A stretch of 64,000 bases of DNA from assembly GCA_000244995.1 (NCBI GenBank), contig CM001438.1:3744090-3808089 (forward strand), given 5' to 3'. The DNA comes from Burkholderiales bacterium JOSHI_001 (lineage in GTDB: Bacteria; Pseudomonadota; Gammaproteobacteria; Burkholderiales; Burkholderiaceae_C). Below the pieces are notes generated by a model that had not been told where the DNA came from, did not search any database, and worked only from the letters and a program-made list of their open reading frames with translations. Positions 7,734-17,938 of this stretch are shown piece after piece (position 1 is the stretch's first letter; each line of letters starts with the position of its first letter). A program made the translations under genes and the position numbers.

Positions 7734-8654
7734 TTGAGCCCGACCCATTCCCCTTCCATGCCGGCGCAGCTCGGCGATGTGCGTTGCGTCTGGGACGCTG
7801 CGGCCACGCTGGGCGAAGGCAGTTGCTGGTCGCCCCGCCACCACTGCCTGTGGTGGGTGGACATCCTCGAGCGGCGCCTGTACAGCTTCCACCCGGCCGA
7901 CGGCCGGCGCCGTGAATGGCGTTTCGACAGCGAAATCTCGGCCCTGGCCGAACGCGCCGTGCAGTCCGGCCTGGTCGTGACCCTGCGCCGAGGCTTTGCA
8001 CTGTTCGATCCCGATGCACCCGGTGCCGCGCCGCGCTACCTGCACTGCCCCGACGCCGAGCCGGCGGGCAACCGCTTCAACGACGGCAAGTGCGACCGCC
8101 GCGGGCGCTTCTGGGGCGGCACCATGGACTTTGCCTGCGAAGCACCCACCGGTGCCTTCTATGCCTACGAGGCGAACGGCCGCTGCGTGCGCCACGCGCT
8201 GGACTTCGCGGTCACCAACGGGCCCACCTGGTCGCGCGACGAAGGCACGATCTACGTCAACGACACCGTCAAGGGCTGCGTCCACGCCTTCGACTTCGAC
8301 CCGGCTTCGGGGGCCCTGTCGAACCCGCGTGAGTTCCTGCGCTTCGCCCCCGGCGACGGCCTGCCCGACGGCATGACGACCGACGCCGCGGGGCGCTTGT
8401 GGATCGCCCACTGGGGCGGTGCCTGCGTCAGCTGCCACGACCCCGTCAGCGGCGCCGAACTCGGCCGCATCGGCCTGCCCACGGCCCACATCACCAACTG
8501 CGCCTTCGGCGGACCCGAACTGCGCACCCTGTTCATCACCAGCGCGCGCTCGGGCCTGTCGGCTGAGCAATTGGCGGCCCAACCGCTGGCTGGTGGCCTG
8601 TTCGCGGTTGAACTGGGCGAGCCGGGCGTGCCGGCGGCCCTGTTCGCCGGTTGA
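7734..8654 (+). CDS. SMP-30/gluconolactonase-family sugar lactonase
   Basis: Six-bladed beta-propeller lactonase (~300 aa) that opens aldonolactones to aldonates. Visible metal ligands and signatures: Glu in LGEGSCW near the N-terminus, NRFNDGKCDRRGRFWGGTMD, Asn in TNGPTWS, and Asp in LPDGMTTD. The start is uncertain. A TTG at 7734 has a Shine-Dalgarno-like AAAGGA 5 bases before it. ATG 7758 (298 aa) gives the most family-like length, and ATG 7692 is also in frame; neither has a ribosome site. In this locus it would act after the aldose 1-dehydrogenase at 13449. It lies 46 bp after the deleted SDR and converges on the GntR gene. Confidence 0.85.
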   Translation: MSPTHSPSMPAQLGDVRCVWDAAATLGEGSCWSPRHHCLWWVDILERRLYSFHPADGRRREWRFDSEISALAERAVQSGLVVTLRRGFALFDPDAPGAAPRYLHCPDAEPAGNRFNDGKCDRRGRFWGGTMDFACEAPTGAFYAYEANGRCVRHALDFAVTNGPTWSRDEGTIYVNDTVKGCVHAFDFDPASGALSNPREFLRFAPGDGLPDGMTTDAAGRLWIAHWGGACVSCHDPVSGAELGRIGLPTAHITNCAFGGPELRTLFITSARSGLSAEQLAAQPLAGGLFAVELGEPGVPAALFAG

Positions 8655-8660
8655 ACCGGT

Positions 8661-9407
8661 TCAGGCCAGTTCGCGGCCGGACTCCAGCACTTCGCTCAAG
8701 TCCTCCCGGGTTCCCTTCAACTGCACCAGCGTGGCCTGCTGCGCGGCGAGCGGATCGCGGTTCAGCAGGGCGGTCAGGATCGCCTTGTGCCGCGGCAACG
8801 ACAGCGCATGCGTGTTGGGGTGCAGGCTGCTGAGCTTGATGGATTCACGCAGGGCCAGCGACAGCATGTTGCCGATGTAGGCCAGCAGGTCGTTGTTGGT
8901 GGCCTCGGCAATGCGGCGGTGGAAGGCCAGGTCGGGTTCCAGCAGTTCGTCGGCGGTGCGCGCCGTCGCCATGCCCTCGTAGGCCTGGGCGATGCCCTGC
9001 AGCGCGTCCTCGCTGGCCACCTTGGCCGCCAAGGCGGCCACGGCGGGCTCGAAGACCCGCCGCGCCGTCAGCAAGGTTTCAATGAACGCGGGCGCCGGCT
9101 GGGTCTGGATCAGCCAGTACAGCACATCCGGATCGAGCAGGTGCCACTCGCTGCGCGGTCGCACGGTGGCCCCGGCGCGCTGCCGCGACAGCACCAGGCC
9201 CTTGGCCACCAGCACGCGCGTGGCCTCGCGCAATACCGGGCGGCTGACCTCGTAGTCGGCCAGCAAGCTGGCCTCCGCAGGCAGGCGGTCCCCCGGCGCG
9301 AACTCGCCGGCGACGATGCGCATGCCCAGGTCGCGCACGATGCGCGCGTGCATGCTTTTGCGCTGCGGAGGGTGTCGGTAGTCGCGGTGGCCGGTGGCCG
9401 TGTTCAT
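8661..9407 (-). CDS. GntR/FadR-family (FCD) transcriptional regulator of the sugar locus
   Basis: 248-aa regulator. A GntR winged helix (about residues 20-85, core LLADYEVSRPVLREATRVLVAKGLV) is followed by an all-helical FCD ligand-binding domain with metal-site residues Asp/His (EPDLAFHRRI) and later His residues. FCD regulators typically bind sugar acids or other carboxylates and repress catabolic operons. It lies directly downstream of, and on the same strand as, the ChvE-GguAB transporter genes (11-bp gap), and so probably belongs to that transcript. Likely operators are in the 13298-13448 and 4295-4535 intergenic regions. Confidence 0.88.
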   Translation of the reverse strand: MNTATGHRDYRHPPQRKSMHARIVRDLGMRIVAGEFAPGDRLPAEASLLADYEVSRPVLREATRVLVAKGLVLSRQRAGATVRPRSEWHLLDPDVLYWLIQTQPAPAFIETLLTARRVFEPAVAALAAKVASEDALQGIAQAYEGMATARTADELLEPDLAFHRRIAEATNNDLLAYIGNMLSLALRESIKLSSLHPNTHALSLPRHKAILTALLNRDPLAAQQATLVQLKGTREDLSEVLESGRELA

Positions 9408-9418
9408 GATGCGCAGCG

Positions 9419-10608
9419 CTAGTTCTTGCTCTTGTTGTACACATCAACGAACACCGCTGCCAGCAGCACCAGGCCCTTGATGACCTGCTGGTAGTCGATG
9501 CCGATGCCCAGGATGGACATGCCGTTGTTCATCACACCCATCACGAAGGCGCCGATCACCGCCCCCAGCACCTTGCCGACACCGCCCGAGGCCGAGGCCC
9601 CGCCGATGAAACACGCGGCGATCACGTCCAGCTCAAAACCGGTGCCGGCCTTGGGCGTGGCGGTGTTCAGGCGCGCCGCGAACACCAGGCCCGCCACCGC
9701 CGCCAGCACGCCCATGTTGACAAAGGTGTAGAACGACAGCCACTGCGTCTTGATGCCCGACAGCCGCGCCGCCTTCTCGTTGCCGCCCAGCGCGTAGATG
9801 CGCCGGCCCACCGTGGTGCGGGTGGTGACGAAGTCGTACAGCAGCATCAGCAGGGTCATGATGATCAGCACATTGGGCAGGCCCTTGTAGGACGCCAGCT
9901 TCCAGCTCAGCGCCACGATGAGGGCGACGAACACCAGGTACTTGATCGCGAAAAGCGCATAGGGCTCGGCCTCCATGCCGTGGCGCGCCTGGTTGGAACG
10001 CTCGCGCAGCCGGGCGATGACCAGCGCCAGCGCCACCACGATGCCGGCCAGCAGCGAGGTGGTGCGCAGCGATTCGCCGTTGAGCCAGTCGGGGATGAAG
10101 CCTGAACTGAGCAACTGGAAACTGGGCGGGAAGGGCCCGACCGACTGGCCCTGCAGCAAGGCCAGGCTCAAGCCCTTGAACACCAGCATGCCGGCGAGCG
10201 TGACGATGAAGGAAGGGATGCGGAAGAACGCGACGAACCAGCCCTGCGCCGCGCCGATGGCCGCGCCGGCGGCCAGGCACAGCAGCGTGGCCGGCACGAA
10301 GTGCCATTCGTACTGCACCATCAGCACCGCCGCCAGCGCGCCGATGAAGCCGACCACGGAACCGACCGACAGGTCGATGTGCCCGGCCACGATCACCAGC
10401 AGCATGCCCAGCGCCATGATGACGATGTAGCTGTTCTGAAGGATCAGGTTGGTCAGGTTCAGCGGCTGCAGCAGCGTGCCGCTGGTCAGGTACTGGAACA
10501 GGCCCATGATGACGACCAGCGACATCAGCATGCCGTACTCGCGCAGGTCCTTCTTCAGGAAGCCGGCATGGGGCTGCGGGGCCGTACCGGCGGTGGGGCG
10601 GGTCTCGC

Positions 10609-10612
<4 letters not shown>
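9419..10612 (-). CDS. Sugar ABC transporter permease (GguB/MmsB/XylH type)
   Basis: 397-aa BPD_transp_2 family inner-membrane permease with about ten hydrophobic segments and the family stretch AGHIDLSVGSVVGF (residues ~90-105), plus a GGNEKAARLSGI cytoplasmic loop that meets the ATPase. It is the permease of a monosaccharide importer with the ATPase and ChvE-like protein encoded upstream. Its ATG overlaps the stop of the ATPase gene by 4 bp (ATGA), which decides the start. Confidence 0.9.
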
Positions 10613-12138
<1,526 letters not shown>

Positions 12139-12232
12139 GACAGCCCCTCGGTCGGCCAAGGCAAGGACCCGTCCATCGAAGGCGCGCGGGCCGCCTGGTG
12201 GGCGGCCCAGCGCCCGCGCTGGCGCAGGCCGA

Positions 12233-13297
12233 TCACTTGATCTGCGATTCCTTGTAGTAGCCGCTGTCGATCAGCACCGGCTTCCAGTTCGACACGTCCA
12301 CGCTCACCGGCTTGAGCAGGTAGGAAGGCACCACCTTCACGCCGTTGTTGTAGGTCTTGGTGTCGTTGATCTCCACCTTCTTGCCGCTGAGCATGGCGTC
12401 GATCATCGTGACCGTGACCTTGGCCAGTTCGCGCGTGTCCTTGAACACGGTGGAGCTTTGCTCGCCGCGCAGCATGGACTTCACCGAGGCCACCTCGGCG
12501 TCCTGCCCGGACACCACCGGGAAGGGCTGCTTGGGCGTGCCGTAGCCCACGCCCTTCAACGACGACAGGATGCCGATCGACAGGCCGTCGTAGGGCGACA
12601 GCACGGCATCGACCCGCGCATTGCCGTAGAAGGCGCTCAGCAGGTTGTCCATGCGGGCCTGGGCCACGGCACCGTCCCAGCGCAGCGTGCCCACCTTGTC
12701 CATGCCCATCTGCTTGCTGCGCACCACCAGCTTGCCGCTGTCCAGGTAGGGCTTCAGCACCGACATCGCGCCGTCGTAGAAGAAAAAGGCGTTGTTGTCA
12801 TCCGGCGAGCCGCCGAAGAGTTCAATGTTGAACGGGCCCTTGCCGGCTTTCAGGCCCAGCTTGTCCACGATGGAGCCGGCCTGCAGCACCCCGACCTGGA
12901 AGTTGTCGAAGGTGGCGTAGTAGTCCACGTTCTTGGACCCCTTGATCAGCCGGTCGTAGGCAATCACCTTGATGCCGGCGTCGGCCGCCTTCTGCAGGGC
13001 GTTCGACAAGGTGGTGCCGTCGATGGCGGCGATCACCAGCACCTTGACCTTCTTGGTGATCATGTTCTCGACCTGCGCCAGCTGGTTCGGGATGTCGTCG
13101 TCGGCGTACTGCAGGTCGGCCTTGTAGCCCTTTTCCTTCAGCGACTTGACCATGCTGTCGCCGTCGGAGATCCAGCGGGCCGACGACTTGGTGGGCATGG
13201 ACACACCAACCGTTCCCTTGTCCTGGGCGCGGGCCGGGCCGCCGAACAGCAGCGCGCCGGTCGCGGCGATGAGCGTGAGCGTCTGGATGAACTTCAT
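12233..13297 (-). CDS. chvE: ChvE-like periplasmic sugar-binding protein
   Basis: 354-aa periplasmic binding protein with a Sec signal peptide (cleavage likely after residues AQARA-type GGPARAQ, about residue 25) and a Peripla_BP_4 sugar-binding fold starting [13 protein letters not shown]. The sequence is very like ChvE of Agrobacterium/Azospirillum, which binds arabinose, galactose, xylose and other aldoses, and feeds the GguA/GguB transporter. A good ribosome site (AAGGAG) precedes the ATG. It is first in the transporter operon and divergent from the aldose dehydrogenase. Exact ligand unknown: the neighbouring enzymes suggest a pentose, galactose or apiose-like sugar. Confidence 0.88.
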   Translation of the reverse strand: MKFIQTLTLIAATGALLFGGPARAQDKGTVGVSMPTKSSARWISDGDSMVKSLKEKGYKADLQYADDDIPNQLAQVENMITKKVKVLVIAAIDGTTLSNALQKAADAGIKVIAYDRLIKGSKNVDYYATFDNFQVGVLQAGSIVDKLGLKAGKGPFNIELFGGSPDDNNAFFFYDGAMSVLKPYLDSGKLVVRSKQMGMDKVGTLRWDGAVAQARMDNLLSAFYGNARVDAVLSPYDGLSIGILSSLKGVGYGTPKQPFPVVSGQDAEVASVKSMLRGEQSSTVFKDTRELAKVTVTMIDAMLSGKKVEINDTKTYNNGVKVVPSYLLKPVSVDVSNWKPVLIDSGYYKESQIK

Positions 13298-13448
13298 GGG
13301 TTTGTCTCCTTCTTGGTGTGGTGAAAATCAGCGAGGCGGACGCAAGGCGCGCGCATCATAAAGTCAGCCTATTAGTGAATGACAGTGCGTGTTTTCCCTC
13401 TCTTCCCGTCATTTGGCGGACTTTTAGTATGACGTTATAGACATAAGA
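13298..13448. promoter_or_regulatory. Divergent promoter region with repeated GntR-like half-sites
   Basis: AT-richer 151-bp gap between the ChvE-like gene and the aldose dehydrogenase. Two related half-sites are visible: TTAGTGAATGAC (13372-13383) and TTAGTATGAC (13424-13433). The second is part of an imperfect 12-bp dyad TATGACGTTATA (13428-13439). On the plus strand a weak promoter can be drawn, TTGGCG (13413-13418), 17 bp, TATAGA (13436-13441), which would start transcription close to the ATG at 13449. That gene has no ribosome site, so its mRNA may be leaderless. The FCD regulator at 8661 is the likely binder. All of this is inference. Confidence 0.45.
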
Positions 13449-14225
13449 ATGGCCCACGACATGACCCAGTTCGCGCGCTACCCCAGCCTGCAGGACCGCG
13501 CCGTGCTGATCACCGGCGGCGCCACCGGCATCGGGATGACGCTGGTCGAGGCCTTCGTGGCGCAAGGCTCGCGCGTCGGCTTCATCGACATCGACGCCGC
13601 CGCGGGCCCCGCCTTGTCGGCACGCCTTGCCGACGCCAGGCACCCGCCCGTTTTCGTGGCCGCCGACCTGACCGACGTGGCCGCGCTGGACCGGGCCATC
13701 GCGGCCATTCGCCAGGGCATCGGCCCGATCGGCGTGCTGCTGAACAACGCCGCGAACGACCAGCGGCACCAGATCGATGAAACCACCTCGGACAGCTGGG
13801 ACGCCGGCATCGCGGTGAACCTGAAGCACCAGTTCTTTGCCGCGAAGAACGTGGCCGCCGACATGAAGGCTCTGGGCCGCGGCTCGATCATCAACTTCGG
13901 GTCGATCAGCTGGAAGCTCAAGCAAGGCGGCATGCCGGTCTACACCACGTCCAAGGCGGCCGTGCAGGGCCTGACGCGCAGCCTGGCGCGCGACCTGGGG
14001 CCGTTCAACATCCGCGTCAACACCCTGGTGCCGGGCTGGGTGATGACCGACAAGCAGATCCGACTGTGGCTGGATGAGCAGGGCAAGCAGGACATCGCGC
14101 GCGGCCAGTGCATCAACCAGCCCTTGCTGCCCCAGCACATCGCGAACATGGCGCTGTTCCTTGCCGCGGACGACAGCGCCATGTGCACGGCCCAGGATTT
14201 CATCGTCGATGGCGGCTGGGTCTGA
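13449..14225 (+). CDS. SDR aldose 1-dehydrogenase (Caulobacter XylB-like)
   Basis: 258-aa short-chain dehydrogenase closely resembling the D-xylose 1-dehydrogenase of the Caulobacter Weimberg pathway. Cofactor motif TGGATGIG (residues 22-29), NNAANDQRH segment, catalytic Ser152/Ser154 region (INFGSISWKL), Tyr165 and Lys169, C-terminal DGGW. It oxidises an aldose at C1 to the lactone. The SMP-30 lactonase of the locus would hydrolyse the product. The substrate could be xylose, arabinose, galactose or another aldose. The 3' end overlaps the start of the epimerase gene by 17 bp. Confidence 0.87.
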   Translation: MAHDMTQFARYPSLQDRAVLITGGATGIGMTLVEAFVAQGSRVGFIDIDAAAGPALSARLADARHPPVFVAADLTDVAALDRAIAAIRQGIGPIGVLLNNAANDQRHQIDETTSDSWDAGIAVNLKHQFFAAKNVAADMKALGRGSIINFGSISWKLKQGGMPVYTTSKAAVQGLTRSLARDLGPFNIRVNTLVPGWVMTDKQIRLWLDEQGKQDIARGQCINQPLLPQHIANMALFLAADDSAMCTAQDFIVDGGWV

Positions 14226-15285
14226 GCCCGGGCTTTCGACGCGGCCGTACGGGCGCTTGCCGGATGGGCGCGCGGTGTTCGAGTACACACTGGACAACGG
14301 CCGGGGCCTGGTGCTGCGCGCCATCAACCTGGGCGGCATCGTCACCGAACTGCATTGCCCCGACCGCCATGGCCGCAGCGCCAATGTCGTGCTGGGTTTC
14401 GACCAACTGCGTGACTACGTCCTGCGCAACCCGAACTTCGGCACCCTGGTGGGCCGCTATGCCAACCGCATCGCCGGCGGGCGGTTCAGCCTGGACGGTG
14501 AAAACCACCAACTGGCGCTGAACGATGGCGCGAACACCTTGCACGGAGGTCCGTGCGGCTTCGGCACGCGCTGGTGGGCCATCAAGCCGCTGCCGACCGA
14601 CAGCGATGGCCGTGTGGCGATTGAACTCCAGCTCAGCAGCGAGGACGGCGACGAGGGCTACCCGGGCCGCCTGGACCTGAGCGTGCGCTACACCCTGACC
14701 CCGGCGCAGGAATGGCGCATCGACTACCGCGCCACGAGCAGCCGCGCGACAGTGCTCAACCTCACGCACCACGGCTACTACAACCTGGCCGGCGCCGGCT
14801 CGGCCCTGGGCCAGGTGCTGACGCTGGACGCCAGCCGGTTCCTGCCGGTGGACGATGGACTGATTCCCACCGAGGTGGCCGAGGTGGGCGGCACGCCCTT
14901 CGACTTCCGCCAGCCCACCCGCATCGACCAGCGCATCCGGCAGGGTGATGCCCAACTGCTGCTGGCACGCGGCTACGACCACTGCTTCCTGATCGACCGC
15001 GCAGAGCGACAGGATCTGGTGCATGCCGCCCGCTTGAGCGACCCGGTGTCGGGCCGGGTGATGGACATCGCGACCACCGAGCCCGCCATCCAGTTCTATT
15101 CAGGCAATTTCCTCGATGGCCGGCTGCGGGGCGCCCAGGGCCAGGCCTACCGGCAGGGCGACGGTGTGTGCCTGGAAACCCAGCACTGCCCGGACTCGCC
15201 GAACCGTCCCGATTTTCCGTCCACGGTGCTGCGGCCCGGCGAAACCTTCCAGAGCACGACGGTGCATCGATTCAGCACCGATTGA
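14209..15285 (+). CDS. galM: Aldose 1-epimerase (galactose mutarotase)
   Basis: Mutarotase of about 358 aa that interconverts alpha and beta aldoses, supplying the anomer used by the neighbouring aldose dehydrogenase. Family landmarks are present: LGGIVTEL, VVLGFD, GRYANRI, the catalytic His in TLHGG and in LTHHGYYNL, and catalytic Glu in ...CLETQHCPDSPN. The ATG at 14209 overlaps the dehydrogenase stop by 17 bp and is the only upstream ATG that does not run far into that gene. A downstream GTG near 14275 is an alternative. No signal peptide is evident. Confidence 0.88.
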   Translation: MAAGSEPGLSTRPYGRLPDGRAVFEYTLDNGRGLVLRAINLGGIVTELHCPDRHGRSANVVLGFDQLRDYVLRNPNFGTLVGRYANRIAGGRFSLDGENHQLALNDGANTLHGGPCGFGTRWWAIKPLPTDSDGRVAIELQLSSEDGDEGYPGRLDLSVRYTLTPAQEWRIDYRATSSRATVLNLTHHGYYNLAGAGSALGQVLTLDASRFLPVDDGLIPTEVAEVGGTPFDFRQPTRIDQRIRQGDAQLLLARGYDHCFLIDRAERQDLVHAARLSDPVSGRVMDIATTEPAIQFYSGNFLDGRLRGAQGQAYRQGDGVCLETQHCPDSPNRPDFPSTVLRPGETFQSTTVHRFSTD

Positions 15286-15309
15286 ATCCACCCACCCCCA
15301 CAAGCCCCC

Positions 15310-15930
15310 ATGTCGAACTGGCCGACCCGACTTCCATTGATCGCCATCCTGCGCGGCATCCGCCCCGAAGAGGCGCTGGAGCATGTGCAGGCCCTGGTGG
15401 ACGCTGGCTTCGACGCGATCGAGATCCCCTTGAATTCCCCCGACTGGCGCAGCAGCATCGCGCTCGTCGCCGCCCGTTTCGCGGACCGCGCACTGATCGG
15501 CGGCGGCACGGTGCTGCGAGAGGCCGACGCCGACGCGCTGGCCGATGCCGGCGCCAGGCTGGTGGTCACGCCGAACACCCGCCCGGCCTTGATTGCGCAT
15601 GCCGTGGCGCGTGGCCTGCACGTCGCGGCCGGCTTCGCCACCGCCAGCGAAGCCTTCGCGGCGCTGGGCGCCGGTGCACAGGCGCTGAAGCTGTTTCCGG
15701 CCACGACCTACGGCCCCGGCCATGTCAAGGCGCTGCGCGCGGTGCTGCCACCGGTGCCGCTGTTCGCGGTGGGGGGCATCACGGCCGCGAACCTGGGCGC
15801 GTACATGGCCGCCGGCTGCATCGGTGCCGGGTTGGGCAGCGATCTCTACCAGCCCGGCCAGGGCGTGGCGCGCACAGCCACGATGGCCGCCGCCTTCATC
15901 GACGCCTACCGACAGGCCGCGGCAGCGTGA
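15310..15930 (+). CDS. dgoA: 2-dehydro-3-deoxy-6-phosphogalactonate aldolase
   Basis: 206-aa class I aldolase of the KDPG/KDPGal family. It cleaves 2-keto-3-deoxy-6-phosphogalactonate (or -gluconate) to pyruvate and glyceraldehyde 3-phosphate. Catalytic Glu in EIPLNSP (about residue 39) and Schiff-base Lys in LKLFPATTYGP (about residue 127). The PLIAILRGI start and EIPLNSP motif are more like DgoA than Eda. It precedes the matching kinase by 22 bp and follows the mutarotase by 24 bp. Confidence 0.9.
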   Translation: MSNWPTRLPLIAILRGIRPEEALEHVQALVDAGFDAIEIPLNSPDWRSSIALVAARFADRALIGGGTVLREADADALADAGARLVVTPNTRPALIAHAVARGLHVAAGFATASEAFAALGAGAQALKLFPATTYGPGHVKALRAVLPPVPLFAVGGITAANLGAYMAAGCIGAGLGSDLYQPGQGVARTATMAAAFIDAYRQAAAA

Positions 15931-15952
15931 CGCGCATGCAGCAGGAGCCGTG

Positions 15953-16849
15953 GTGATCGCCGTCGACTGGGGCACCAGCAGTTTTCGCGCTTACCGGCTT
16001 GACGCCGCTGGGCAGGTGCTCGATCAGCGCAGCGCCGCGGCGGGGCTGCTGGCTTGCGGTGGCGTGTTCGAGCCGGTGCTGGCCCGGCAGGTGGCCACTT
16101 GGGACGACCCGACCATCCTGATGGCGGGCATGATCGGCAGCCGCAGCGGCTGGCAAGAGGTGCCCTATGCCGATTGCCCGGCGGGCATCGAGGCGCTGGC
16201 GGCCGGGGTGAAGGAGGTGGCCGCGCCCAGCTTGCCCGGCCGGCGCGTCTGGATCGTGCCCGGGCTGGCCCACCACCCGGTCGGCGCGCCGCCCGAGGTG
16301 ATGCGCGGCGAAGAAACCCAGATCTTCGGCCTGCCCGATGGAATGTCCGAACGGGGTTCGCACTGCATCTGCCTGCCCGGCACCCACAGCAAGTGGGTCC
16401 AGCTGGAAGGCGGACGCATCGTGTCGCTGCGCACCGCGATGACCGGCGAGTTGTATTCCCTCCTGCGCCAACACAGCCTGCTGGCCGCTTTGATGCCGAA
16501 GAACGCCAACGAGGACGGGGACGACGAAGCGGCGTTCCTGCTCGGCGTGGACGCCAGCCGTCGAACCGGCGGGCTGCTGCACCACCTGTTCGGCGTTCGC
16601 ACGCAGGGCCTGTTCGGGTCGCTGTCGCCCGCACAGTCGCCGTCCTACCTGTCCGGGCTGCTGATCGGCCACGAACTGCAGGCCGCGGGTACCGGCACGG
16701 GGCCGGTTCAGCTGGTGGGAAGTGCCGCCCTGGTGCGCCGCTACCAACGCGCGCTGGCCCACCTGGGCGTGCCGACGCGCTGCCATGGCGAGGCCCTGAG
16801 TTCCACCGGACTGCACCGCCTGGCGCGCGTGCGCGGCTTCACCCTCTGA
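15953..16849 (+). CDS. dgoK: 2-dehydro-3-deoxygalactonokinase
   Basis: 298-aa kinase of the DgoK family that phosphorylates 2-keto-3-deoxygalactonate at C6 for the adjacent aldolase. N-terminal VIAVDWGTSSFRAYRL phosphate-binding motif, ETQIFGL, LPGTHSKWVQLEGGRI and the TAMTGELYSLL stretch are family signatures. The GTG at 15953 is chosen because GGAG lies 5 bases before it. GTG 15950 is adjacent and too close. Last gene of the dehydrogenase-mutarotase-aldolase-kinase operon. Confidence 0.88.
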   Translation: MIAVDWGTSSFRAYRLDAAGQVLDQRSAAAGLLACGGVFEPVLARQVATWDDPTILMAGMIGSRSGWQEVPYADCPAGIEALAAGVKEVAAPSLPGRRVWIVPGLAHHPVGAPPEVMRGEETQIFGLPDGMSERGSHCICLPGTHSKWVQLEGGRIVSLRTAMTGELYSLLRQHSLLAALMPKNANEDGDDEAAFLLGVDASRRTGGLLHHLFGVRTQGLFGSLSPAQSPSYLSGLLIGHELQAAGTGTGPVQLVGSAALVRRYQRALAHLGVPTRCHGEALSSTGLHRLARVRGFTL

Positions 16850-16932
16850 GGGCCGTCGCTTCGGCGCCCCGGCCTGATGGCCTGGGGGCCATGCGGCGGG
16901 CCGAGACGCGGCGCCGGTGGCGCTTCATTATT

Positions 16933-16946
16933 CAACCAATTGGTTG
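16933..16946. promoter_or_regulatory. Operator-like palindrome 1 of the ArsR gene
   Basis: Perfect 14-bp palindrome CAACCAATTGGTTG. Its end overlaps the -35 hexamer TTGACT (16944-16949). A near-identical palindrome is 40 bp downstream, i.e. about four helical turns, on the same face of the DNA. This is what an autorepressing ArsR dimer pair would need. Confidence 0.7.
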
Positions 16947-16972
16947 ACTTTTGACTTCGGCGCTTCTATATT
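16944..16972 (+). promoter_or_regulatory. Promoter of the ArsR-SRPBCC operon
   Basis: -35 TTGACT (16944-16949), exactly 17 bp, -10 TATATT (16967-16972). The expected start point is at about 16979-16980, i.e. at the A of the ATG at 16980, with no ribosome-binding site upstream. A leaderless mRNA is therefore predicted. Confidence 0.65.
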
Positions 16973-16986
16973 CAACCACATGGTTG
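16973..16986. promoter_or_regulatory. Operator-like palindrome 2, overlapping the ArsR start codon
   Basis: CAACCACATGGTTG, the same dyad as at 16933 with a different centre. It starts just after the -10 box and covers the start codon (ATG at 16980), so a bound dimer would block transcription start. Confidence 0.65.
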
Positions 16987-17405
16987 ATATTCAAGAACCG
17001 CAGCTGGATGCCGTGTTCCACGCCCTGGGCGACCGCACGCGCCGCCACATGCTGCGCCGACTCGCAGAAGGCGAGCGCACGGTGGGTCAGTTGGCCGAGC
17101 CCTTCAACATGTCGCTGGCGGCGGCCTCCAAGCACATCAAGGCGCTGGAAGGCGCTGGCCTGGTCCGGCGCGAGGTCCTGGGCCGCACCCATGTCTGCCA
17201 CCTGAACCCCGGCCCGCTGTCCGTGGCTGGGGACTGGCTGCGCTACTACGAGCGATTCTGGAACGCGCGCCTGGATCGGCTGGAAGCGCTGCTGCGCGCC
17301 GAAGCCACCGAGCCCGCGGCTGGCCCGCCCTCCCGCCCCGCGCGCGCCCCGGCGCGCACGGCACCCACCCCAAAGCCCACCAAGACGAAGCGGAGTTCGA
17401 CATGA
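16980..17405 (+). CDS. ArsR-family transcriptional regulator
   Basis: 141-aa winged-helix repressor: HALGDRTRRHMLRRLAEGERTVGQLAEP leads into the recognition helix SLAAASKHIKALEGAGLVRREVLGRTH. It lacks the CxC metal motif of ArsR metal sensors and belongs to the PadR-less, SRPBCC-partnered group (like SdpR-type) common beside AHSA1-domain genes. The C-terminus is a Pro/Ala/Lys-rich tail. ATG 16980 lies inside an operator-like palindrome with no ribosome site. The upstream in-frame extension to 16917 has no homology. The stop overlaps the SRPBCC start by 4 bp. Confidence 0.85.
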   Translation: MVDIQEPQLDAVFHALGDRTRRHMLRRLAEGERTVGQLAEPFNMSLAAASKHIKALEGAGLVRREVLGRTHVCHLNPGPLSVAGDWLRYYERFWNARLDRLEALLRAEATEPAAGPPSRPARAPARTAPTPKPTKTKRSST

Positions 17406-17938
17406 CAAGCACCCCGTTCAACGACACCCACGGCACGCTGGCCGAGGCCGGCACCTTGCGGATCCAACGCCGCCTGCCCGGCCCGATCGAGCGGGTCTGG
17501 TCCTACCTGACCGAGAGCGATCTGCGTCGCCTGTGGCTGGCCAGTGGCACGATGAACCTGAGCCCTGGCGCTTCCTTCGAACTGGTCTGGCGCAACGACG
17601 AGCTGTCCAGCTCAGCCCAGGAACGGCCCGAAGGCTTCCCGGCCGAGTCCCGCGCCACCTGCCAGTTCGTGGAACTTGAAGCGCCACGGCGGATGCGCTA
17701 CATCTGGCCTGGTGTGGGCGAGGTGAGCATCGAGCTGGAGGCCGCAGGCGACGGCGTGATGTTGACCCTGATCCACCGGCAGTTGAGTGGTGAGCGGTTG
17801 ATCCTGAATGTCTGCGCGGGCTGGCACGCGCACCTGGCCCTGCTGGTCGCACAGGTTGAAGGCCGCAAGGCGCCATCGCTGTGGCGCACCTGGACGCAAG
17901 TGCGCAAGCAGTACGAAGAACGGATGGTCGCCATCTGA
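17402..17938 (+). CDS. SRPBCC (AHSA1-like) domain protein
   Basis: 178-aa protein with the START-like helix-grip fold that binds hydrophobic ligands. The opening LRIQRRLPGPIERVWSYLTESDLRRLWLA is typical of the Aha1/CalC subgroup. The function of these ArsR-coupled proteins is mostly unknown. The pair is translationally coupled (ATGA overlap). A second, separate AHSA1 protein is at 35907-36386. Confidence 0.8.
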   Translation: MTSTPFNDTHGTLAEAGTLRIQRRLPGPIERVWSYLTESDLRRLWLASGTMNLSPGASFELVWRNDELSSSAQERPEGFPAESRATCQFVELEAPRRMRYIWPGVGEVSIELEAAGDGVMLTLIHRQLSGERLILNVCAGWHAHLALLVAQVEGRKAPSLWRTWTQVRKQYEERMVAI

